From: Bifidobacteriaceae bacterium UBA2724
Lineage (GTDB): Bacteria > Actinomycetota > Actinomycetes > Actinomycetales > Bifidobacteriaceae
DNA: 64,000 nucleotides
Reading direction: 5' to 3'
Assembly: GCA_002353815.1 (NCBI GenBank)
Contig: DEKK01000016.1
Location: 44,293-108,292 of the forward strand
A model generated the notes under the pieces. It had not been told where the DNA came from. It worked only from the letters and a program-made list of their open reading frames with translations, and did not search any database. Within the stretch, counting starts at the first letter, position 1. Every line of letters begins with the position of its first letter. The translations under genes were made by a program, and so were the position numbers. This document shows, piece by piece, positions 54,799 to 64,000 of this stretch.

Positions 54799-55932
54799 AT
54801 GGCATCTAAGGTCGTTTTTGATCACGTTACCCGCATCTATCCGGGCAACGATAAGCCGTCCGTCGATGATCTGAATCTCAGCATCGAGCCCGGTGAGTTC
54901 CTCGTTCTCGTTGGTCCTTCTGGCTGCGGTAAGTCCACCACCCTCCGCATGCTCGCTGGCCTCGAAGAGGTCAACAAGGGCCATATCTACATCGATGACA
55001 AGGATGTCACCAACGTGCAGGCGAAGGACCGCGACATCGCAATGGTGTTCCAGAACTACGCCCTGTATCCTCATATGACCGTCCGCGACAACATGGGCTT
55101 CGCTCTGAAGATCGCCGGTACCCCGAAGGAGACCATCAACCAGCGCGTCGAAGAAGCCGCGAAGATCCTTGATCTGACCGAGTACCTCGACCGCAAGCCG
55201 AAGGCTCTGTCCGGTGGCCAGCGTCAGCGTGTCGCTATGGGCCGCGCAATCGTTCGTAAGCCGAAGGTCTTCCTCATGGATGAGCCGCTGTCGAACCTCG
55301 ACGCCAAGCTCCGTGTGCAGACCCGTACGCAGATCGCTGCCCTGCAGCGCAAGCTCCAGGTCACGACCCTGTACGTCACCCACGACCAGACCGAGGCTCT
55401 GACGATGGGCGACCGCATTGCCATCATCAAGCTCGGCGTTCTGCAGCAGGTCGGCGCTCCGACCGAGCTGTACGATCGCCCGGCCAACGTGTTCGTCGCA
55501 GGCTTCATCGGGTCTCCGTCCATGAACCTCAACAAGCACAAGGTCGTCAATGGCATGGCCATGGTCGGCGACGACGCCATCTCGCTGCCTCCTCAGGCTG
55601 TCGCTCAGCTCACGCCGGAAGACAACGGTGAGATCGTCCTGGGGTTCCGCCCCGAGGATACCCGCCTCGTTGGCCCGGAAGAGCCGGAAGCGTTCCAGCT
55701 GCTCGTTCGCAACGTCGAGGATCTTGGCTCCGATGGTTACATCTACGGCGATATCGTGATGAACGGCATGGTCTCCCGTGGCGAAGACAGCATCATGTCC
55801 GATCAGAACAAGATGACCACCATTCGCGTCAATCCGCGTCAGCTCCCGATGCCGGGCGATGTCGTCCGCGTCGCTATCGACCCGTCGAAGATGCACCTCT
55901 TCGCCCCGTCCACCGAGCTCCGCCTCAACTAG
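54799..55932 (+). CDS. Sugar ABC transporter ATPase, MsiK/UgpC type
   Basis: 377 residues. Walker A GPSGCGKST (39-47), Q-loop QNYALYPHMTV, signature LSGGQRQRVAMGRA, Walker B VFLMDEPLSNLDAKLR, switch His in YVTHDQTEALTMGD, and a C-terminal TOBE/OB regulatory domain. Such multitask ATPases energise several oligosaccharide importers encoded elsewhere, which fits its isolation from permease genes. Codon use is tighter (many preferred C/G and GTC/CGT codons), suggesting high expression. It ends at a strong terminator. Confidence 0.93.
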   Translation: MASKVVFDHVTRIYPGNDKPSVDDLNLSIEPGEFLVLVGPSGCGKSTTLRMLAGLEEVNKGHIYIDDKDVTNVQAKDRDIAMVFQNYALYPHMTVRDNMGFALKIAGTPKETINQRVEEAAKILDLTEYLDRKPKALSGGQRQRVAMGRAIVRKPKVFLMDEPLSNLDAKLRVQTRTQIAALQRKLQVTTLYVTHDQTEALTMGDRIAIIKLGVLQQVGAPTELYDRPANVFVAGFIGSPSMNLNKHKVVNGMAMVGDDAISLPPQAVAQLTPEDNGEIVLGFRPEDTRLVGPEEPEAFQLLVRNVEDLGSDGYIYGDIVMNGMVSRGEDSIMSDQNKMTTIRVNPRQLPMPGDVVRVAIDPSKMHLFAPSTELRLN

Positions 55933-55952
55933 TCGCGAGCCTAGAAACTACA

Positions 55953-55985
55953 GGGCCGGCCGCTTATGCGGCCGGCCCTTCTTTG
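55953..55985 (+). terminator. Terminator of the MsiK-type ATPase gene
   Basis: An 11-bp perfect stem GGGCCGGCCGC/GCGGCCGGCCC with loop TTAT, followed by TTCTTT. Confidence 0.9.
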
Positions 55986-56088
55986 CGCTGTGCACCGTGC
56001 GGGGATCGGAGTGAAACCTGCACAATTCTTTTCACTGTTTGTTTATGCGTTGCGGCGTCAGTTCGCTTCGATGAATTATCGTTAAGGC

Positions 56089-57768
56089 ATGGATATGGAA
56101 AACACTCCGCTGGACCCACGGATCACCACTGCTACATCGGCATCGGCAAATGACGAGGACGATTCCACGGGAAGCGACGGCACGGGCGAGCCCAAGGCGC
56201 TGACCATCACCTCGGCCAGCTCCGACCCCAAAATGTTCACCCTGCCGTGGTCCGAGCCGTTGGCGCAATGGCCCGAGGACCTGCTGGTGAACCTTCCCCG
56301 AGGCATCTCCCGCCACGTCGTGCGCTTCGTGCGCGTGGGCGAGCATATCTACGCCATGAAGGAAATCACGCGCTCTGTGGCGGAGCGCGAATACGAAACT
56401 CTGCGACAGCTTGAGAAGCTTGACATCCCGGCGGTCAAGCCCATCGCGGTGGTGACCGGGCGCCACGATGCACAGGGTGAGGAACTCGAGGCGATGCTCG
56501 TGACGGAGCACCTCAAGTTTTCGCTGCCATACCGCGCGCTGTTCGCGCGCAACCTGCGCGACGACACCGCGCAGCGCCTCATCGACGCGCTGGCCGTGCT
56601 CATGGTGCGTCTGCACCTCATCGGTTTCTACTGGGGCGATGTGTCGCTGTCGAACGTGCTGTTCCTGCGCGACGCCGATGAGTTTTCGGCGTTCCTCGTC
56701 GATGCTGAGACCGGCGAGCTGTATCCGAAGCTCACCGACGGCCAGCGCGAATACGATATCGACCTGGCTCGCACGAACATCATCGGCGAACTCATGGATC
56801 TGAACTCCGGCAACCTGCTGCCGACCGACGTTGACGAAATCGAGGTCGGCGACCGGCTTGTGGACCGCTATCACAAGCTGTGGGAGGCGCTCACCGGCGT
56901 TTCGACGTTCAAGCCCAACGAGATCTGGCGCATCGAGAACCGCGTCAACAAGCTCAACGAGCTGGGATTCGACGTGGACGAGCTCGAAGTGAAGACCACG
57001 CCCGACGGCAACAGCGTCACCGTGCGCCCGAGGGTCGTGGACGCCGGCTATTCGTCGCGCAAGCTGATGCGACTGACCGGTCTCGACGTGCAAGAGAACC
57101 AGGCGCGCCGCCTGCTCAACGACCTCGAGGCATACCGTATGAGCACCTGGCGCCAGGACGAAGACCTCGAGATCGTGGCGACGGATTGGATGCGCGAGGT
57201 GTTCGAGCCGACCGTGCGCATGATTCCGCCCGAATACCGCTCGCAGATCGAGCCGGCCCAGTTCTTCCACGAGGTGCTGACGCACCGATGGTACCTGGGC
57301 GAGAAGATGGGTCGCGACGTGCCGATGGACGTCGCGACGCAGAGCTACATCGACGAATACCTCAAGGATTACCGCATCGATACGCAGGTGATGCGCGCCA
57401 TCAACATGGATGCCGACTCCGGCGTGATCGATGACGAGAAGACCTATGGTGACAATTCCGACATCGTGGGCGATGCCGGCGCCGACGGCGACGAGGATGA
57501 CCAGGATGCGAGCGTGTGGTCGCAGGACCTGAGCGATTTCAAGCAGAAGCCCCAGGGTGACGGTGCTGCCGCTGGTGGCGCTGGCGGCGGAAACGGCGCT
57601 GACAACGGAAACGGTGCGAGCGGCGGAAACAACGCTGCTAACGGTTCCGATGGCGGCACTGGTGATGGTGCAGGCGATCAGGGCGCCGACGGCGCCGATG
57701 GCGAACACCAGCCGCGCGTTGTGCGCAGCGACGAGCATGTGCCCGATTTCAGCGGCGACGAGTCGTGA
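56089..57768 (+). CDS. DUF4032 / LPS-kinase-like protein
   Basis: 559 residues. The N-terminal half looks like a divergent kinase fold: VGEHIYAMKEI with a candidate ATP lysine, GFYWGDVSLSNVLF in place of the catalytic loop, and AFLVDAETGE in place of DFG. A DUF4032 region follows (about 230-390). The C-terminal 110 residues are acidic then Gly/Asn/Ala-rich and disordered. No membrane segment. The function of DUF4032 proteins is not known; phosphotransfer is an inference. A second ATG at 56095 has better spacing to AAGG and may be the true start. Confidence 0.8.
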   Translation: MDMENTPLDPRITTATSASANDEDDSTGSDGTGEPKALTITSASSDPKMFTLPWSEPLAQWPEDLLVNLPRGISRHVVRFVRVGEHIYAMKEITRSVAEREYETLRQLEKLDIPAVKPIAVVTGRHDAQGEELEAMLVTEHLKFSLPYRALFARNLRDDTAQRLIDALAVLMVRLHLIGFYWGDVSLSNVLFLRDADEFSAFLVDAETGELYPKLTDGQREYDIDLARTNIIGELMDLNSGNLLPTDVDEIEVGDRLVDRYHKLWEALTGVSTFKPNEIWRIENRVNKLNELGFDVDELEVKTTPDGNSVTVRPRVVDAGYSSRKLMRLTGLDVQENQARRLLNDLEAYRMSTWRQDEDLEIVATDWMREVFEPTVRMIPPEYRSQIEPAQFFHEVLTHRWYLGEKMGRDVPMDVATQSYIDEYLKDYRIDTQVMRAINMDADSGVIDDEKTYGDNSDIVGDAGADGDEDDQDASVWSQDLSDFKQKPQGDGAAAGGAGGGNGADNGNGASGGNNAANGSDGGTGDGAGDQGADGADGEHQPRVVRSDEHVPDFSGDES

Positions 57769-57820
57769 CACATCAGCAGACTGCTCTGCCGACAGGCTGA
57801 AACACAGACAATGATATTCA

Positions 57821-57856
57821 AAGGGGCTTGGCGGAAGCGATTCCACCAAGCCCCTT
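57821..57856. terminator. Terminator between convergent DUF4032 and rlmB genes
   Basis: An 11-bp perfect stem AAGGGGCTTGG/CCAAGCCCCTT in the short convergent gap. The U tract is poor on the right side (TTGTGC); leftward it is followed by TGAATATCAT. Likely shared by both genes. Confidence 0.6.
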
Positions 57857-57918
57857 GTGCATTATGACTTGCGTATGAGCCCTGGCCGGGCGCGCGGCTC
57901 AGGTCCCAAGTGCCGGAA

Positions 57919-58914
57919 CTACTCCTCGGAATGGATGCGGGCCGAATACACGCTGCTCAAGGCGATGCCGGCGGCCACCGAGGCGTTGAGCGATTCCACC
58001 ATGGAGCTCATGGGGATGCCCGCGATCACATCGCAGGCCTCGCGCACCAGGCGGCTGATGCCCTTGCCTTCGGAGCCGAGCACCACGATGAGCGGATCGT
58101 TTTCGAAACCGGTGTGGCCGACTTCGGCGGTGCCGCCGCCGTCAAGCCCGACCGCGTAGTATCCGCGCTCGCGCAGGCTTTCGATGGCCTTCGTCAGGTT
58201 CACGACCTTGGCGACCGGCATGTGCGCTGCGGCGCCTGCCGATACCTTCCACGCGGCGGCGTTCACCGAAGCGCTGCGGCGTTCGGGCAGGATGACGCCG
58301 TTGGCGCCGAATGCGGCGGCCGAGCGGATCACGGCACCCAGGTTCTGCGGGTCGGTCACGCCGTCGAGCGCGATGAACAGCGGCTTGGCGAGGTTGCGGG
58401 CCTTCGGCGATGCGTTCTGCAATGCGGCCGCTTTGGCTTCGGCGCGGTCGGCGAGCTGCTGCAGTGACGAGTATTCAAAGGGCAGCGTGCGCAGCACGAC
58501 GCCCTGGTGGTTCGACGAGTGGGCGATGTGGTCCATTTCGATGCGGTCCGCTTCGAGCAGGCTCAGACCGTTGGCGCCGGCGAGCTTGATAATCTCGCGC
58601 GTGCGATCGTCGTGCTCGATGTGCGAGGCGATGTAGACCTCTTTCGAGGGCACGCCGACGCGCAGTGCCTCAAGCACTGCATTGCGGCCTATGACGAGGT
58701 TGCTGGTGTCGTTGCTTGCGAAGCGTGCGGCGCGGCGCTTGGCTGCCAGACGCGGGTCGGCGGCGCGGCGCTTGTCCATCGCGACTTTGGCGCGGTGGGC
58801 CTTGTGATAAACGCGGTCTTCGGCCTTCGGCGTGGGGCCGTGTCCGCGCAGGGCGTTGCGATGCTTGCCGCCCGATCCCTTGGTGGGTCCTTTTTTCTGT
58901 ACCATGCGAACCAT
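57919..58914 (-). CDS. rlmB: 23S rRNA 2'-O-methyltransferase, RlmB/TrmH family
   Basis: About 331 residues from the ATG at 58914 (the ATG at 58905 is an alternative; upstream codons look non-coding). A basic N-terminal stretch (KKGPTKGSGGKHRNALRGHGPTPKAEDR) is typical of actinobacterial members. A substrate-binding domain follows (LVIGRNAVLEALRVG), then the SPOUT knot: LDGVTDPQNLGAVIRSAAAFG, LIVVLGSEGKGISRLV, and IPMSSMVESLNASVAAGIALS. It probably methylates G2251 of 23S rRNA; related enzymes act on other sites. Confidence 0.9.
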   Translation of the reverse strand: MVRMVQKKGPTKGSGGKHRNALRGHGPTPKAEDRVYHKAHRAKVAMDKRRAADPRLAAKRRAARFASNDTSNLVIGRNAVLEALRVGVPSKEVYIASHIEHDDRTREIIKLAGANGLSLLEADRIEMDHIAHSSNHQGVVLRTLPFEYSSLQQLADRAEAKAAALQNASPKARNLAKPLFIALDGVTDPQNLGAVIRSAAAFGANGVILPERRSASVNAAAWKVSAGAAAHMPVAKVVNLTKAIESLRERGYYAVGLDGGGTAEVGHTGFENDPLIVVLGSEGKGISRLVREACDVIAGIPMSSMVESLNASVAAGIALSSVYSARIHSEE

Positions 58915-59104
58915 CTTAGCGAAAGCCTTGCATGAAGCGGCCGCGGGGCGAGTGTCCGCCGCGGGATGAAACGACCGGACGCGAAGCCGTGCCGCACAGC
59001 GTGGCATCAGCTATGATGAAAGACGTATTTATTCGCTGATATCCGCGCAGCGCCCCGTGTACTGGGCGTTGACTACTCCGCGGCAGACCCCAAGGAGTTG
59101 TCAC

Positions 59105-62056
59105 ATGACAGATGTCAACCCCAGTAACGGCGCGTCGCTTCTCGACACAGATGCCGACAAGAATCCCTCGAATTTCGATATCGACCCCACCACGTCCACG
59201 GTGGACGAAGTGGCCGCGGCCCTAAGGACCGACACAACGCGTGGCCTGGCATCCGAGGAGGCCGCGCGGCGTCTTGAGAAATTCGGCCCCAATGAGCTCA
59301 CATCCAAGCCGCCGGTTCCCCGATGGAAGAAATTCCTGCTCCAGTTCAAAGACCCGCTGGTCTACCTGCTGCTGGCCGCGACGGTCATCTCGTTCATCGC
59401 ATGGTGCGTGGAGCGCTCCACCGATCCGGCTCAGGCCGAGGCCGCGCCGTTCGACTGCATCGTGATCGTGGTCATCCTTCTGCTCAATGCGGTGCTGGGA
59501 TACGTGCAGGAAAGCAAAGCCGAGGCCGCGGTCGCCGCGCTGTCGAAGCTCACGGCCCCGCGGTCGCTGGTGCTGCGCGACGGCGACGTGACCGAAGTGC
59601 CAACGACGCAGGTGGTGCCCGGCGACATTCTGGTGATAGGTGAAGGCGATACGATCGCCGCCGACGCGAGGCTGTTCTCGGCCGCGAGTCTGCGCCTGGG
59701 CGAGGCGTCGCTGACCGGCGAATCCGTGCCCATCGCCAAGCAAACCGCGCCGTTGCAGAAAGTCAAGGCGCTCGGCGATCGCACCAACATGGTGTTCAAC
59801 GGCACCTCGGTGACGCAGGGCACGGGCCGTGCCATCGTGACCGGCACCGGCATGAACACCCAGATGGGCAAGATTGCCGACATGCTCGACGACACCAAGC
59901 AGGAACCGACGCCGCTTGAAAAAGAGATGAACGGCGTCTCCAAGATGCTCGGCGTGACCGTGTGCATCATCGCGGTCGTGGTGCTTGTCGCACTGGCCGT
60001 CACCGAAGGGTTCCACGATACGCAGGACGTCATCGACTCCCTGCTCCTGGCCGTGTCGCTTGCCGTGGCAGCGGTGCCGGAAGGCCTCGCCGCCATCCTC
60101 ACCGTGGTGCTGGCGCTCGGCGTGCAGCGCATGGCCAGGCACAACGCCATCGTGAAGAAGCTCAGCTCGGTCGAGACGCTGGGCTCGGCATCGGTGATCT
60201 GCTCCGACAAGACCGGCACGCTGACGCGCAACGAGATGACCGTCGAAACCGTGATCACGCCCAGCGGGCATGTCAAGCTCACGGGAACCGGCTACGCGCC
60301 GATCGGCATCATGGTGGGGCCGGATGGCTCCGAAGTGCGCAAAGGCAGCCCGCTCGAGACCGAAACCACGGCGGCGCTCGCGGCAGGCGCCCTCGCCAAC
60401 AATGGCGAACTGAGGCAGGAAGATGGCGAATGGCGGTGTATCGGCGACCCCACCGAGGTGTCGGTTATCGTCGCGGCGCGCAAAATCGACGCGTTGCGCA
60501 ACTACCAGGGCCGCGAACGCGTCGCCGAGATCCCGTTCACGTCGGAGCGCAAGAAGCAGACCGTCATCGTAGCCGACAAATCCGCGTCGGGCGAGCTCGT
60601 CGCCGTCGCCAAGGGCGCGCCGGACGTGTTGCTGGAGCAGTGCTCGCAGATCTACGTGGGCGGGCACGTGCGCCCCATGACGCAGGGTGACCGCGACGAG
60701 ATCCTCAGCAAGGTGGAGCAGTTGTCGTCGCAGGCTTACCGCACGCTGGGCGCCGCGTACCGTCCTCTGCATGTGCACTCGCTGGCTGATATCCCGGGCA
60801 TTGCGTGCGACGCGTCAGGGCAGGCGCTGGACGTGGCCGACCAGAGCGAGGTCGTGGAGCATGATTTCATCTGGACCGGCATGGTGGGCATCATCGACCC
60901 GCCGCGCACCGAGGTGCGTGATTCCGTCGCCCAGGCGCACCGCGCAGGCGTGCGCACCGTCATGATCACCGGCGACCATCCGCTCACGGCCGCGCGCATC
61001 GCGAACGACCTGGGAATCATCGGTGCGGACGATCATCGCGCCGTGACGGGCGACCAGCTCGACGCAATGGACGACGCCGAATTCGACGCAACCACCAACG
61101 AGGTGTCGGTCTACGCTCGCGTGGCGCCGGAACACAAGCTCCGCATCGTGGATTCGCTGCAGCGCCAAGGGAACATCGTCGCCATGACGGGTGACGGCGT
61201 GAACGACGCGCCTGCGGTGAAAACCGCCGACATCGGCGTGGCCATGGGCGTCACCGGCACCGAGGTCACGAAGGAATCCGCCGCGATGATCCTGGCTGAC
61301 GATAACTTCTCGACCATCGTCGCCGCGATTCGCGAGGGACGTATCATTTTCGACAACATCCGCAAGTTTCTGCGGTACCTGCTGAGCTCCAACGTGGGCG
61401 AGGTGTTCACCGTGTTCTTCGGTGTGCTGCTGTCGGGCACGCTCGGCATTTCGAGTGGCACGGGCGTCACCGTGCCGTTGCTGGCCGTGCAGCTGCTGTG
61501 GATCAACCTGCTCACCGATGCCGCGCCCGCCCTTGCGATGGGCGTGGACGGCGAAGTCGATGACGTGATGGCGCGCAGGCCGCGCAAGACGACGGAGCGC
61601 GTGATCGACGCCGCGATGTGGCGTGACATTGCGTTCGTCGGCGTCGTGATGGCCGCTGTGACGCTCATCGGCATGGACATGGCGCTGCCGGGTGGGTTGT
61701 TCTCGGATGCCCAGGATCTGCTGGGAACGCACGACGAGCAGATGACGCTCGCGCGCACCATGGGCTTCACGATTCTCGTGTTCGCGCAGTTGTTCAACGC
61801 TCTGGCGTCGCGCTCCGCCACTGCCTCGGCGTTCCGCGACTTGTTCTCGAACGGCTGGCTGTGGGGCGCCATCGTGCTCTCCACGGTGCTGCAGGTGGTC
61901 GTCATCTATGTGCCGGCGTTCAACGTGGCGTTCGGCACGATGCCGCTCTCCGGCCGTCAGTGGCTTGAATGCATCGGTCTTGCGGCCTGCGTGCTCGTGG
62001 CAAGCGAGCTGTACAAACTCGTGCTCCGCGCGATGGCGAAGCACAGGGAGCGCTGA
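59105..62056 (+). CDS. Cation-transporting P-type ATPase (Ca2+-ATPase type)
   Basis: 983 residues from the ATG at 59105 (AAGGAG upstream). The cation_ATPase_N region contains FGPNELTSKPPVP. TM2, the actuator domain TGES (SLTGESVPI), TM4 with VPEGLAAIL, phosphorylation site DKTGTLT (Asp368), nucleotide-binding KGAPDVLL, the hinge TGDGVNDAPA, and C-terminal TM6 with LLWINLLTDAAPALAMG follow. This pattern fits type II (SERCA/PMCA-like) exporters of Ca2+ or Mn2+. The ion cannot be set by eye. Single gene, no partner visible. Confidence 0.92.
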   Translation: MTDVNPSNGASLLDTDADKNPSNFDIDPTTSTVDEVAAALRTDTTRGLASEEAARRLEKFGPNELTSKPPVPRWKKFLLQFKDPLVYLLLAATVISFIAWCVERSTDPAQAEAAPFDCIVIVVILLLNAVLGYVQESKAEAAVAALSKLTAPRSLVLRDGDVTEVPTTQVVPGDILVIGEGDTIAADARLFSAASLRLGEASLTGESVPIAKQTAPLQKVKALGDRTNMVFNGTSVTQGTGRAIVTGTGMNTQMGKIADMLDDTKQEPTPLEKEMNGVSKMLGVTVCIIAVVVLVALAVTEGFHDTQDVIDSLLLAVSLAVAAVPEGLAAILTVVLALGVQRMARHNAIVKKLSSVETLGSASVICSDKTGTLTRNEMTVETVITPSGHVKLTGTGYAPIGIMVGPDGSEVRKGSPLETETTAALAAGALANNGELRQEDGEWRCIGDPTEVSVIVAARKIDALRNYQGRERVAEIPFTSERKKQTVIVADKSASGELVAVAKGAPDVLLEQCSQIYVGGHVRPMTQGDRDEILSKVEQLSSQAYRTLGAAYRPLHVHSLADIPGIACDASGQALDVADQSEVVEHDFIWTGMVGIIDPPRTEVRDSVAQAHRAGVRTVMITGDHPLTAARIANDLGIIGADDHRAVTGDQLDAMDDAEFDATTNEVSVYARVAPEHKLRIVDSLQRQGNIVAMTGDGVNDAPAVKTADIGVAMGVTGTEVTKESAAMILADDNFSTIVAAIREGRIIFDNIRKFLRYLLSSNVGEVFTVFFGVLLSGTLGISSGTGVTVPLLAVQLLWINLLTDAAPALAMGVDGEVDDVMARRPRKTTERVIDAAMWRDIAFVGVVMAAVTLIGMDMALPGGLFSDAQDLLGTHDEQMTLARTMGFTILVFAQLFNALASRSATASAFRDLFSNGWLWGAIVLSTVLQVVVIYVPAFNVAFGTMPLSGRQWLECIGLAACVLVASELYKLVLRAMAKHRER

Positions 62057-62110
62057 TTGCCGGCAATCGGCGCTAACGCTGGCGGTCGGTGAAGGCGCTG
62101 GCGGTCGGGA

Positions 62111-63490
62111 CTATTCCTCGGACGGTTCTGTCGTGTCCGTTGACTGGGAAGCCTCGGCCGTCGCGTCTGTCTCGGCCGTCCCGGTCATGTGACCGTCTTC
62201 TCTGGACGTCTCGCTAACAGCTGCGTCGGCTTCGGCCGCGTCTGTCTCAGCTGCGTCGGCTTCGACCGTAACCACTTCAGCCGCTTTCGTTTCGGCCGCG
62301 TCCGCTACCTGCTGGTTTGCGTCGGCCTTCTGTGCGGCGGGCTGCTCGCTTGCCTCGGCTGCTTCGGCGGCCTGCAGGGCCGCCTCCTCGGCGGCGTCCT
62401 CGGGCGTCGGGGCGAATCGTGACGTGGTCGGAGCGGGCTGCGGCATGGGTGGCGCCATCCCAGGGCGCTGCGCGAGTGCCGGCGTGATGGGACGACCCGC
62501 GTTGTTTTGTCCAAAATTGGGCACTGCACCGGGCTGTTGCACGTAATTGGTCATTTGAGCTGGCGTCTGTGCATAAATGGGCATGGGTGCAGGCATCTGC
62601 GCAAATATGGGCATCGTCGGCGCGTGCATGGGGCCGCGCATGTGCGTCATCATTCTCTGCTGCTGGATCATCTGCTGTTGGGCCTGCCAGCGCATTTGCT
62701 GCTGGTATTGCTCGAATTCCTGCGGCGGATACGGAATGAGCTGGTACGACAGCTGGTTCTTGTACTGCGTGTAATTCGCCTGCTCTTGTGGCGACGCGAT
62801 GATAGCCTGCGGCACAAAAGCACAGGGAATCACCGCGCCATCCGGCATGTGCACCAGTGACATTCCCCAGGGAATCCGCGGTTTCCTGGGCTGTGGGGAG
62901 ACCCCGGTGAGAGTGTTCCACGCGTCCTGGGGCTGCTGGGCGTCGGAGTCCATCGGCCATGGGTATGGCTCGCGGCGGGCGGCATAGGGATCGAATCCGC
63001 GCTTCTTGATGCGGCCGTTCACGACACCGAACCAGATGACGGGAATGAGTGCGGCGAGCAGAGGCATCGCGATTTGGCCAGTGTCGTGCAAACCACGCTG
63101 GTATCCCTGCGCGATGATGAAATTCGACACCACATACAAGCCCAGCGATGCCAGTGACAGCAAGGTCAGGATATTCGCGAGGAACGAGCCAGAGGATATC
63201 GAGCCGTTGCGGCTGAGTATGGTCAGCCGCAAGACGAGGTAGTTGCAGACCGGGGATGCGAGCGACATCCAGAACGCGGGTTTCGAATTGACGCAGCGCG
63301 CCAATGCCGCCGTGTTCCAGATCGGCACCCAGGCGGCAGCGGAAGTGCTGTATCCGCCTGCCTTGAGGAGCGTCATCCCCCAGACGCCCTGCAGTATGTA
63401 GACGATGAAGGACACGACGATGACGACCCCCAGGGTGAGCAATATCACGGCAACGATGGTCATGATCAGATCTTCGTAGCTGCTGCCCAT
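62111..63490 (-). CDS. Membrane protein with long disordered tail, unknown function
   Basis: 459 residues from the ATG at 63490 (AAGGAG upstream; open to 63646). The first 165 residues hold about four membrane helices (LIMTIVAVILLTLGVVIVVSF, then AAWVPIWNTAALARCVNSKPAFWM, a pattern seen in DUF5684-like proteins). Then a cytoplasmic Gln/Met/Pro-rich region with repeated PMPIYAQTPAQM-like units, and a C-terminal Ala/Glu/Thr/Asp-rich tail with repeated EADAAETDAAE. No function assigned. Similar tail composition appears in the partial neighbour upstream. Confidence 0.75.
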   Translation of the reverse strand: MGSSYEDLIMTIVAVILLTLGVVIVVSFIVYILQGVWGMTLLKAGGYSTSAAAWVPIWNTAALARCVNSKPAFWMSLASPVCNYLVLRLTILSRNGSISSGSFLANILTLLSLASLGLYVVSNFIIAQGYQRGLHDTGQIAMPLLAALIPVIWFGVVNGRIKKRGFDPYAARREPYPWPMDSDAQQPQDAWNTLTGVSPQPRKPRIPWGMSLVHMPDGAVIPCAFVPQAIIASPQEQANYTQYKNQLSYQLIPYPPQEFEQYQQQMRWQAQQQMIQQQRMMTHMRGPMHAPTMPIFAQMPAPMPIYAQTPAQMTNYVQQPGAVPNFGQNNAGRPITPALAQRPGMAPPMPQPAPTTSRFAPTPEDAAEEAALQAAEAAEASEQPAAQKADANQQVADAAETKAAEVVTVEADAAETDAAEADAAVSETSREDGHMTGTAETDATAEASQSTDTTEPSEE

Positions 63491-63805
63491 GTGCTCTCCT
63501 TGAGTGTTGTGAGGCCGTGGCCGCGCACAGTGCCCTGCCATGTCTGTGGTGTCGATCCGCTCCCGTATGGCGTGGTGGCATGTGTGCGCAGACGATGGCA
63601 TGGTGTGGTGTGTCCGGGTGCATGCCAGCCTGCAGTGACCGTTCAACTATCTACGATGATAATAAAACGCCGGCGGGGAGCGTCTTTGTTCGCTGCCGCG
63701 CCGGCGTGCGTTGTGGAACACTGGAGGGCGGGACCTCTGGTTCCCTGTGGTGGCTGCCCGGTGTTGGATCCTTGGAGCTCAGGACCTCGCCTTGCCTGTG
63801 GCCAT
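63491..63805. other. Intergenic region with terminator
   Basis: 315 bp between two leftward genes. Apart from the terminator at 63660-63707 nothing is recognised. Confidence 0.5.
63660..63707 (-). terminator. Terminator downstream of the partial gene
   Basis: ACGCCGGCG/CGCCGGCGT stem of 9 bp with a 23-nt loop, followed by TTTATTA in the leftward direction, about 100 nt after the partial gene's stop. Confidence 0.75.
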
Positions 63806-64000
63806 TCAGGCCGTGGGATTATTGGGGTTGGCAGGGTATCCGCTGTTTCCGTCATCGTGAGCGGATTCGGTGGCGGAACCGTCGTTGTGTTCGGCGACAG
63901 ATGCGGTATCTGGCTGGAATTCAGCGTTGGGGGTGTATTCGGGCTGCCCATACGGATTCTGCTGCGCATATGGATCAGGCTGCTGCCAGAAGGAAGAAGG
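63806..64000 (-). CDS. C-terminal end of a Gln/Pro/Asn-rich protein (partial)
   Basis: The last 64 residues of a leftward gene whose start lies beyond the window. The visible part (FWQQPDPYAQQNPYGQPEY, ending SGYPANPNNPTA) is low-complexity and disordered, like the tail of the next gene downstream. No domain is visible, so no function can be given. Confidence 0.65.
   Translation of the reverse strand, partial: PSSFWQQPDPYAQQNPYGQPEYTPNAEFQPDTASVAEHNDGSATESAHDDGNSGYPANPNNPTA

Noticed and set aside
56032..57849. 605-codon leftward frame opposite the DUF4032 gene
   Set aside because: Composition shadow rich in His/Val/Arg; no domain, no ribosome site.

Overview
The window comes from a high-GC actinobacterium, almost certainly a Bifidobacterium, and spans the replication origin. 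The reasons are the actinobacterial order gyrA-gyrB-DUF721/dciA-recF-dnaN-dnaA | rpmH-rnpA-yidD-yidC-jag-rsmG-parA-parB ... trxB ... murJ-DUF6049-NUDIX | cca, a bifidobacterial-type DUF3566 gene after gyrA, an rpfB-rsmA-ispE cluster and an MsiK-type sugar-ABC ATPase. Species cannot be fixed by reading. All similarity statements are from recognition of motifs, not from a database search.

Layout. 0.1-9.2 kb: a PLD/DEAH/DUF3427 helicase, O-acetylhomoserine sulfhydrylase, a class I/II aminotransferase, a hemolysin III-family membrane protein and an alpha/beta hydrolase that overlaps it tail to tail. 9.3-21.3 kb, all leftward: DUF3566, gyrA, gyrB, DUF721 (DciA-like), recF, dnaN and dnaA. DnaA boxes lie in both gaps flanking dnaA, and the coding-strand switch lies at about 21.3-21.7 kb, so the origin is here. 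21.7-30.9 kb, rightward: rpmH, rnpA, yidD, yidC, jag/khpB, rsmG, parA and parB. A 2.6 kb gap between rsmG and parA has no convincing protein gene. It carries two parS sites, a perfect DnaA box, orphan terminators and a very compact predicted RNA.

30.9-43.4 kb: trxB, a long polypurine repeat tract, a membrane-anchored pseudokinase, a broken glyoxalase-like (VOC) gene, and a translationally coupled NUDIX-DUF6049-murJ operon. Six exact 16-bp parS palindromes lie between 27.6 and 36.5 kb, two of them inside parA and parB. 43.5-54.4 kb: cca, then the leftward rpfB-like / rsmA / ispE / LytR_C cluster. The cluster is preceded by about 310 nt of strongly structured RNA with C-rich loops and an intrinsic terminator. 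Next come tRNA-Thr(TGT), a DsbA-like membrane thioredoxin and a Ser/Thr kinase. 54.8-64 kb: msiK-type ATPase, a DUF4032 protein, an RlmB/TrmH methyltransferase, a Ca2+-type P-ATPase, a membrane protein with a long disordered tail, and the end of a gene cut by the window edge.

The core genes form one replication, segregation and envelope neighbourhood: initiation (dnaA, dnaN, DciA-like), topology (gyrAB), segregation (parAB plus parS), membrane insertion (yidC/yidD/jag) and peptidoglycan precursor export (murJ plus pseudokinase). The most novel-looking material is non-coding: the compact RNA at 26365-26411, the C-loop leader before rpfB, the hairpin leader before rsmG, and the polypurine tract at about 33160-33720. 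These are predictions from sequence pattern alone.
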